The position numbers and the translations under genes were made by a program. A DNA stretch of 13,647 nucleotides from Gonapodya prolifera JEL478 (taxonomy: Eukaryota; Monoblepharomycota; Monoblepharidomycetes; Monoblepharidales; Gonapodyaceae): NCBI GenBank assembly GCA_001574975.1, contig KQ965847.1, positions 135,026-148,672 on the forward strand. Reading direction: 5' to 3'. The notes beneath the pieces were generated by a model. The model ran no database searches and had not been told where the DNA came from. It was given only the letters and a program-made list of their open reading frames with translations. Shown piece by piece: positions 9,059 through 13,647 of this stretch; within the stretch, counting starts at the first letter, position 1, and the number at the start of each line of letters is the position of its first letter.

Positions 9059-9676
9059 GGAGCCAAATCTGAATGACTCACCATCCAAAATCCGAGAACT
9101 GGGGCGCAAGTGATGGACGTGCGGCTCACCTAAAACTCTCCCATATGCGAGGGGCTCCTTTTCGCCCAATTAAGGGGAACTCCTTTGATCAAACTGCATG
9201 AATAGTGAAGTGGGTGCCCAACCTAACCAATAACTCACCTTCTTCGCTTGGATACACGTGTCCCGTTGTTACCCATGAACTTCCTGATTCTTTCTTTTCA
9301 TTTGAGATGTCTGAACTGCACCCCGGGACCTTATTTAATGAGCGCCGAGAGCATTTTCATTTTGAAGTCACGCCGCTCCGTCTGGTCCCGTGGGGCGAGG
9401 CATTAAACACCACGATTGTTTCATTTTTATATGAAACAGCAGTTGAAGGAGCCACGTAACCTCTGGTGCCAGTAGTGTAGGACGAAATGAGTTTGACAAC
9501 ATTCTTGGATGGGAAAGTATTTTGACACACTCACCTCAACTTCCATCGTCCTGTCCTTTGAACAATCCAGCAAAATCCTTGTATTCAGCATGTTGCGTGC
9601 TGTCCAAGAGCCGTATCCCAAGGGATTGTGGCATGTCAAAGCAAATTGCTGGTAGAATCTCAAGAACGGCGCCTGA

Positions 9677-9736
9677 CAGCGCAAAATCTCCATTGTAACA
9701 GAATTTTGTGTCTGTTACGACAACAAAGTTGCGCTG
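9677..9736. repeat. Nested hairpin in repeat copy 3
   Basis: Outer arms are CAGCGCAA (9677-9684) and TTGCGCTG (9729-9736). Inner arms are GTAACAGA (9695-9702) and TCTGTTAC (9711-9718). The loop differs from copies 1 and 2 while the arms persist. Confidence 0.5.
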
Positions 9737-10332
9737 CCAGGGAGCCGGATGGGGCGGAGACGACAAGATTCCAGCATGAACAGCACGGTGAACAAGTTGG
9801 TGATGATTCGTGGGAGGAAGTGAAAGAGAATGTGGCAGAGGCTTGAGTAAATTAGTCAGAGCAAGCTGGTGGGGTGATAACGGGACTTCGTGCAGAATGT
9901 GTGGAATTGGTCAACACATCGGCAGAAGGTTCTCGCCGTTCACTTCTGGCAATTGTAAAAAGCAATTTTAAATGAGCATGATGCAGTAATAATTGAATGT
10001 AGCTATACAAAAATCTAACATACGCGGGCACCTTTGCCGCCAATTACGTGGACGGACGTCTAAGTGGATTGCTCCGCAACCCAATTCACCTTCACTCACC
10101 TTGGTAAATTTGGTCCGGGCAACAAAACCCAAGCCTGCTGCTTCAGCGGAGGGGCAGGCGAATCCAAAGAGCATGGAAGATCATGTTAAGACCATTATCG
10201 AGCAACATGTAACTAGAACACCCACCTTTTACGTACTCCTTCCATATGAAGAAACGTACAAAACAACTTGATCACCGTGTCACGCCCAAATTAAGCTATT
10301 GTCAATTTTAATTTGAGCTAGAAATGTCACAG

Positions 10333-10351
10333 AATCATCAGTTTGATGATT
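10333..10351. repeat. Imperfect palindrome, partner of 9040-9058
   Basis: The arms AATCATCA and TGATGATT remain complementary despite differing from copy 2 at both outer positions (G-C there, A-T here). One inner pair next to the centre has been lost. Confidence 0.4.
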
Positions 10352-10375
10352 GGAGCCAACTCTGAAGAACTCACC

Positions 10376-11670
10376 AACAGTTTTCAACATCACAACATGA
10401 TCCAAAACGGTATTTTTCATTGCAAAACACCTCTATAGATGTGAGCGCTAGCGAACAAGGTGAGCTCGTGTTGGGCCGTGGGTTCTATCATGTTGAAACT
10501 CACCTGGTGTCGGCGGGTGTTAAATACCCACACCAGGCCCAACCAACAGCACTTCCCGTACGATCCAAGTGACGTCTTGCTGCCCCGTTTTCATTTGATA
10601 TTGGTGGAGCTGGTCTTGGGCGGCGCCAAAGGGGAGCAACCAAGCGTTCCAAATATTGAAACTCCGGATGCTCCACCAGCGTATGTCCGCCAAGGCTCGC
10701 AGCAAAAGCAAGCATAGATACATTCATTTCCGGTATAAAAAAAAACCGAAGCGGCCAAGGCAATTGTATGCCGTCGCCACAGAGAGGTCAGAGACCAGTT
10801 ATGTGTCGACTGTGCCGTGACACTCACCTCATACCCATCGTCCTGTCCCACGGCTTATCCACAGCACTCCTCCTATAATTGATTGTCCAGTCCCGGCCTG
10901 ACGTTTTCCTTCAAAGGCTGGAACGCTGATTACGATGGAGGCATGACAAGAGTCTGGTGGCACCACGTTTACATCATGATGGACATCGTCGTCCATTCTG
11001 AGGTGAAAACGGTGCCAGCAGATCACCTGGGACGGGCGAAGCCTCCAGAAACCTTGAGAAAGCATTGTTCTCGCAGGCAGAGCTTGGTAGCAGCGTCCTG
11101 GGGATTGCAGCTGTTCTCTGGGAGGTGTGGAGAGGGGGGGGGCGTCCATAATCAACTTGGAAAAGCCGTGGGTTTGGTCCCCGCTCGTGGTGTGTTCCGT
11201 TCTTCACCTCGAACGTGTGACCACAACAACTGAATTTCATCATCAGAGATGACTGAACGTTACTATTCTGTTTGCTCTTATCTATTGAAATTTTCATTTT
11301 CATACAGTAGAAACAATAAATAACATAAAGTATTGAATCTCTCCTCGCCGATCTCACGCCTGTTCCCTCCACCTTCAGCATTCCCCGTTCCTCTTTCGCG
11401 AGTTCTAAAGAGTAATATAAGCTTACCTCCATCCCCTACAACAGAGAACGCTAGAGATGGAGAAGAAGGTGGTGAATATGGTATCCAACCACCAACACTG
11501 CCATCGGCATCATTTTCACAACCCACCTTGCGCTGACATCAGTGTACCAGCATCCTCCGACATTTTAAAGTGTGTTTGCGTATCACGCGAGGAAGAGAGA
11601 CCTGTTTGTAGGGAGGGGTGTTCGTATGTACGTCGTGATGAAACTTCATGCACCCATTCCCACTCACCCG
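10376..11670. other. Gene-poor region, right end of the donor ladder
   Basis: ACTCACC occurs at 10498, 10822 and 11662. A minus-strand frame of 88 codons (10763-10500) reaches the 10504 donor and includes LGGHTLVEHPEFQYLERLVAPL; it could be an exon but has no recognised relative. The sequence before the 10828 donor (GGACAGGACGATGG on the minus strand) resembles the sequence before the donors at 6677 and 9535, so a diverged fragment of the repeat family probably lies here. A minus-strand frame of 152 codons (11432-10974) has no recognisable domain. A run of eight G lies near 11132. Confidence 0.3.
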
Positions 11671-12925
11671 TCTGAGCCCCAACAACAATTTTTTGCAGAG
11701 AGCTTACTCATAGATATGAGCTCCTTGTGTCACAAGCGCAGTTTGTGAATAGAACTATTCAGTGTCCCAGACCATCCGAAGCTTTTGGATTCATTCACGG
11801 GGAAATCCTGTCAGCTGTACACAAAATTTTGAGCCAGGAGCCACACACAGAATAGAAAATTGCTATAGTAAAACACTCACAAAGTTTCATAAATGTAAAA
11901 CCGGTGTAGCTTCCACAATCCCATTGCAAGGTACCAGTGTCCCGATTCCAGAGTGACTCGCCCGTCCACCAATGGGACCTGCGATTCACAGGATTCATTG
12001 ATCATCTAAATTAACGTAATTTTGTTGGGCAAAATGTGTTGTTTCAAGGTTGTGGGGGGACGACGAGGGCAAAATTGTGATTCTCACCCGCAAGGTGGAA
12101 TCCACATACTTTCGCCTAATTTGGTCCAAAAAATCATTGGGATCCATCGATTGGATACTCGTGAAGAGTTTTTTGGGGCGATTTAGTGGAAATTTGGTGG
12201 GGATGGGGTTGGGCGAATTATCAAGAGGGGAAATTCCCCACTTCGTGCTGCACCCGCACTAACTTTCGAGCTACACCTGCACTAACTGCTCCCGCCATAA
12301 AGCAACCGCCTTGCACAAATAGAAGTCCTGTATTCACAGACAGCAGGTACCAAGTTGATATTGATTAAAAAATTCACTCGCATTATGTCTTCGACTCTGG
12401 GCTCATACAAGGCTCGAACATCAGCGAACTTATCTTGCTTTATTGCGGCAAGACGAATTTTTGAGGTGTGACAGAGACCAGCCATTGGGAGAAGCAATCC
12501 GATGCCAACAGTTTCTCATGAAATGCAGAATCGGTGGAATCTCTAGACGATTTTTGAGGTGCCTTCGATGTGTTCTTTGGCGCCGGTGGTTGTTTGTTGA
12601 GGGTGGCATCCGTGGAGGAAACAACAAAATGGCAACTCACATCAGCAGCCCTTCCCTTGTTCTATCCTGACATGATGATGGCTTAATAATCGCTTGACTG
12701 ATGGTCGAAATCGCGTGGGGGATTGGTTTCTCCTCGAATTCAGGATTCCTCAGAAAATGAGGCTCCTTGTATAAAAGACCGCCCCACTGATTACATAACA
12801 GAAAATTAGCTCCAAACATCAAAATTCATTTGTATCTCACATACAGTCATAGTAATTCATTCTGTAAGATAGTTCCCATTGTCTAGCCTAAAATGGAAGA
12901 AACATGATCTACCCTGCACATTCCA
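11671..12925. other. Region without recognisable genes
   Basis: Only short overlapping frames on both strands (75 codons at most) and no motif I recognise. No tRNA-like T-arm, no long repeat and no donor ladder. It separates the ladder region from the satellite. Confidence 0.4.
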
Positions 12926-13435
12926 AAACGGGAGTTCGGACTGAACTCCGGTTTCTGAGAAGGGTTCACGGAAACAGGAGTTCAGTCCGAACTCTTGTTT
13001 TGGTGACAGGTGTCAAAACACCAAGTTTTTAACATTATAACATGGTGCACCAAAGGTGTCACCGAAACAGGAGTTCAGACCGAACTCCAGTTTCTGAGAG
13101 GGGTTCACCAAAACAGGAGTTCGGACCGAACTCTTGTTTTGGTGACATGTGTCGAAACACTGGTTTTCAAACATAAAACCATGGTGCACCGAAGGTGTCA
13201 CCAAAACAGGAGTTCGGACCAAACTCCAGTTTCTGAGAAGGGCTCACCAAAACAGGAGTTTGGTCTGAACTCTTGTTTTGGTGACATATGTTGAAGCACC
13301 GAGTTTTTACATAAAACCATGGTGCACCAAAGGTGTCACCAAAACAGGAGTTCAGACCGAACTCCAGTTTCTGAGAGGGGTTCACCAAAACAGGAGTTCG
13401 GACCAAACTCTTGTTTTGGTGACATGTGTCGAAAC
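12926..13435. repeat. Tandem satellite, unit about 139 bp, nearly four units, eight dyads
   Basis: Units begin at 12926, 13065, 13204 and 13342; the last is cut short at 13435. Each unit holds two copies of a dyad of the form GGAGTTCGGACCGAACTCC, centred at 12940/12986, 13079/13125, 13218/13264 and 13356/13402. Spacing alternates between 46 and 92-93 bases, so the unit looks like an older 46-base duplication plus a linker containing ACCATGGTGCACC-like sequence. At 13105-13145 the second dyad extends to a 41-base palindrome about 13125 with one mismatched pair. Because 139 is not a multiple of three, the frames that seem open in the array change phase from unit to unit and are not genes. Confidence 0.9.
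13105..13145. repeat. 41-base near-perfect palindrome inside the satellite
   Basis: Arms of 20 bases (13105-13124 and 13126-13145) flank a central A. The only mismatched pair is G13116 with T13134, which would be a G-U wobble in a plus-strand transcript. Related but less perfect versions occur in the other units. Confidence 0.75.
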
Positions 13436-13647
13436 TGTTAAGACCCTAGGGTTGTGGGACTTAGTGGAATTCTCGTCTCATTCACTTTACATGGGGAAAA
13501 TGCTCTCTACTTATACCAAACGTGCTGAGTTCTGCTTACTAAACATGATTTGTCATCCAATATGAGTCAGAACCTTGTACCCATAACTTTGCGTGCTCGT
13601 TCCAACCGTTGCAACTATAATGTCACTTTCTTGTACACACTGTCCAC
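13436..13647. mobile_element. Possible LTR or other element edge, truncated by the window
   Basis: The satellite stops mid-unit after GTGTCGAAAC and new sequence starts with TGTTAAGACCC, which includes the palindrome CCCTAGGG (13444-13451). A TG start, an abrupt break inside a repeat unit and a TATA-like CTATAAT at 13614-13620 would fit the left end of a long terminal repeat. The five bases before it (GAAAC, 13431-13435) would then be the target duplication. No second end, primer-binding site or coding region is in view, so this is tentative. A plus-strand frame ending near 13565 spans the satellite join and is not a gene. Confidence 0.3.

Larger units (their letters stand above)
7535..9081 (-). 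repeat. Dispersed repeat, copy 2 of 3 (longest copy)
   Basis: This copy contains everything seen in copies 1 and 3. Minus-strand donor-like sites lie at 7783, 7948, 8244, 8800 and 9076 (left ends). An AATAAA on the minus strand (7576-7571) matches the one in copy 1. A good acceptor, TTTTCTCTTCACAG, ends near 8675 on the minus strand, after a possible GTGCCC donor. The minus frame with GEFALSGAVLGILP and HAEYKDFTGWFIGQ has a TAA within it (codon near 8345), so this copy cannot encode the whole stretch. No protein family is recognised. The right edge, at 9076-9082, is the joint with copy 3. Confidence 0.6.
9082..10375 (-). repeat. Dispersed repeat, copy 3 of 3 (direct tandem with copy 2)
   Basis: This copy aligns with 7790-9081. 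In a stretch of about 111 bases (9083-9193) I counted 20 differences from copy 2, about 82% identity, so this duplication is older than the one separating copies 1 and 2. Donor-like sites lie at 9233, 9529, 10094 and 10369. Minus-strand frames include WQRNFVVVTD, GDFALSGAVLEILPAI and HAEYKDFAGLFKGQDDG (about 9760-9536), and MLFGFACPSAEAAGLGF (about 10174-10101), which has the partner IAFGFASPSAKAV in copy 2. A TAG interrupts the frame near 9134 that is open in copies 1 and 2. The left-hand terminal segment of copies 1 and 2 (5965-6211 and 7535-7782) is absent here. Confidence 0.6.

Noticed and set aside
10974-11432. 152-codon minus-strand frame
   Set aside because: There is no domain, no relative in the window and a possible GTAAGC donor just inside its start. 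It could hide an exon but cannot be supported.
12926-13435. CRISPR-like array
   Set aside because: The units are contiguous 139 bp satellites with no short repeats and unique spacers, and the window is eukaryotic.
13010-13565. Overlapping frames on both strands with repeated peptides such as FGLNSCFGD
   Set aside because: They arise from the tandem satellite; the 139-base period shifts frame every unit.

Overview
The window is eukaryotic. Three short GT-AG introns (60, 59 and 57 bases) join long reading frames in exact phase. The encoded protein is a multi-domain, transposase-like protein of a type I associate mainly with fungi. Introns of this size fit a basidiomycete-like fungus best, but an alga, protist or early-branching animal cannot be excluded from sequence alone. 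Isolated N bases at 127, 1342-1343, 1625 and 1723 point to a draft-quality consensus in the left part.

Region 1 (1-3858, minus strand) is one large gene whose 3' end runs off the left edge. Read from its start at 3858, it encodes an AT-hook, an acidic linker, an OTU-like cysteine protease domain (D-G-D-C and H-Y motifs), and a zinc-ribbon-like domain resembling DUF6729. An RNase H-fold, DDE-transposase-like core follows. A WRN-type 3'-5' exonuclease domain lies between the second and third putative acidic elements of that core. Exons are 3858-3350, 3289-2478, 2418-1535 and 1477-<1. Two small frameshifts (near 3737 and at 1697-1698) break the frame, so this is either a recently inactivated mobile-element gene or a draft consensus with errors.

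Region 2 (about 3870-10830) has no confident gene. It carries a ladder of ACTCACC on the plus strand (GGTGAGT, a splice-donor consensus, on the minus strand): 20 copies between 4374 and 11668, against one copy in the opposite orientation. Within it lie three divergent direct repeat copies (5965-7045, 7535-9081, 9082-10375), the last two in direct tandem with the joint at an ACTCACC motif. Frames are partly open on both strands, but differences between copies are not concentrated at third codon positions. The copies therefore look like decaying, once intron-containing minus-strand sequence, not living genes. Nested hairpins are preserved in all three copies.

Region 3 (10376-12925) is low-information sequence with short frames only.

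Region 4 (12926-13435) is a tandem satellite of about 139 bp, close to four units. Each unit carries two dyads 46 bp apart, eight in total. The array is cut mid-unit at 13436, where a sequence beginning TGTTAAGACCC starts. This may be the edge of an LTR or another inserted element and continues past the window.
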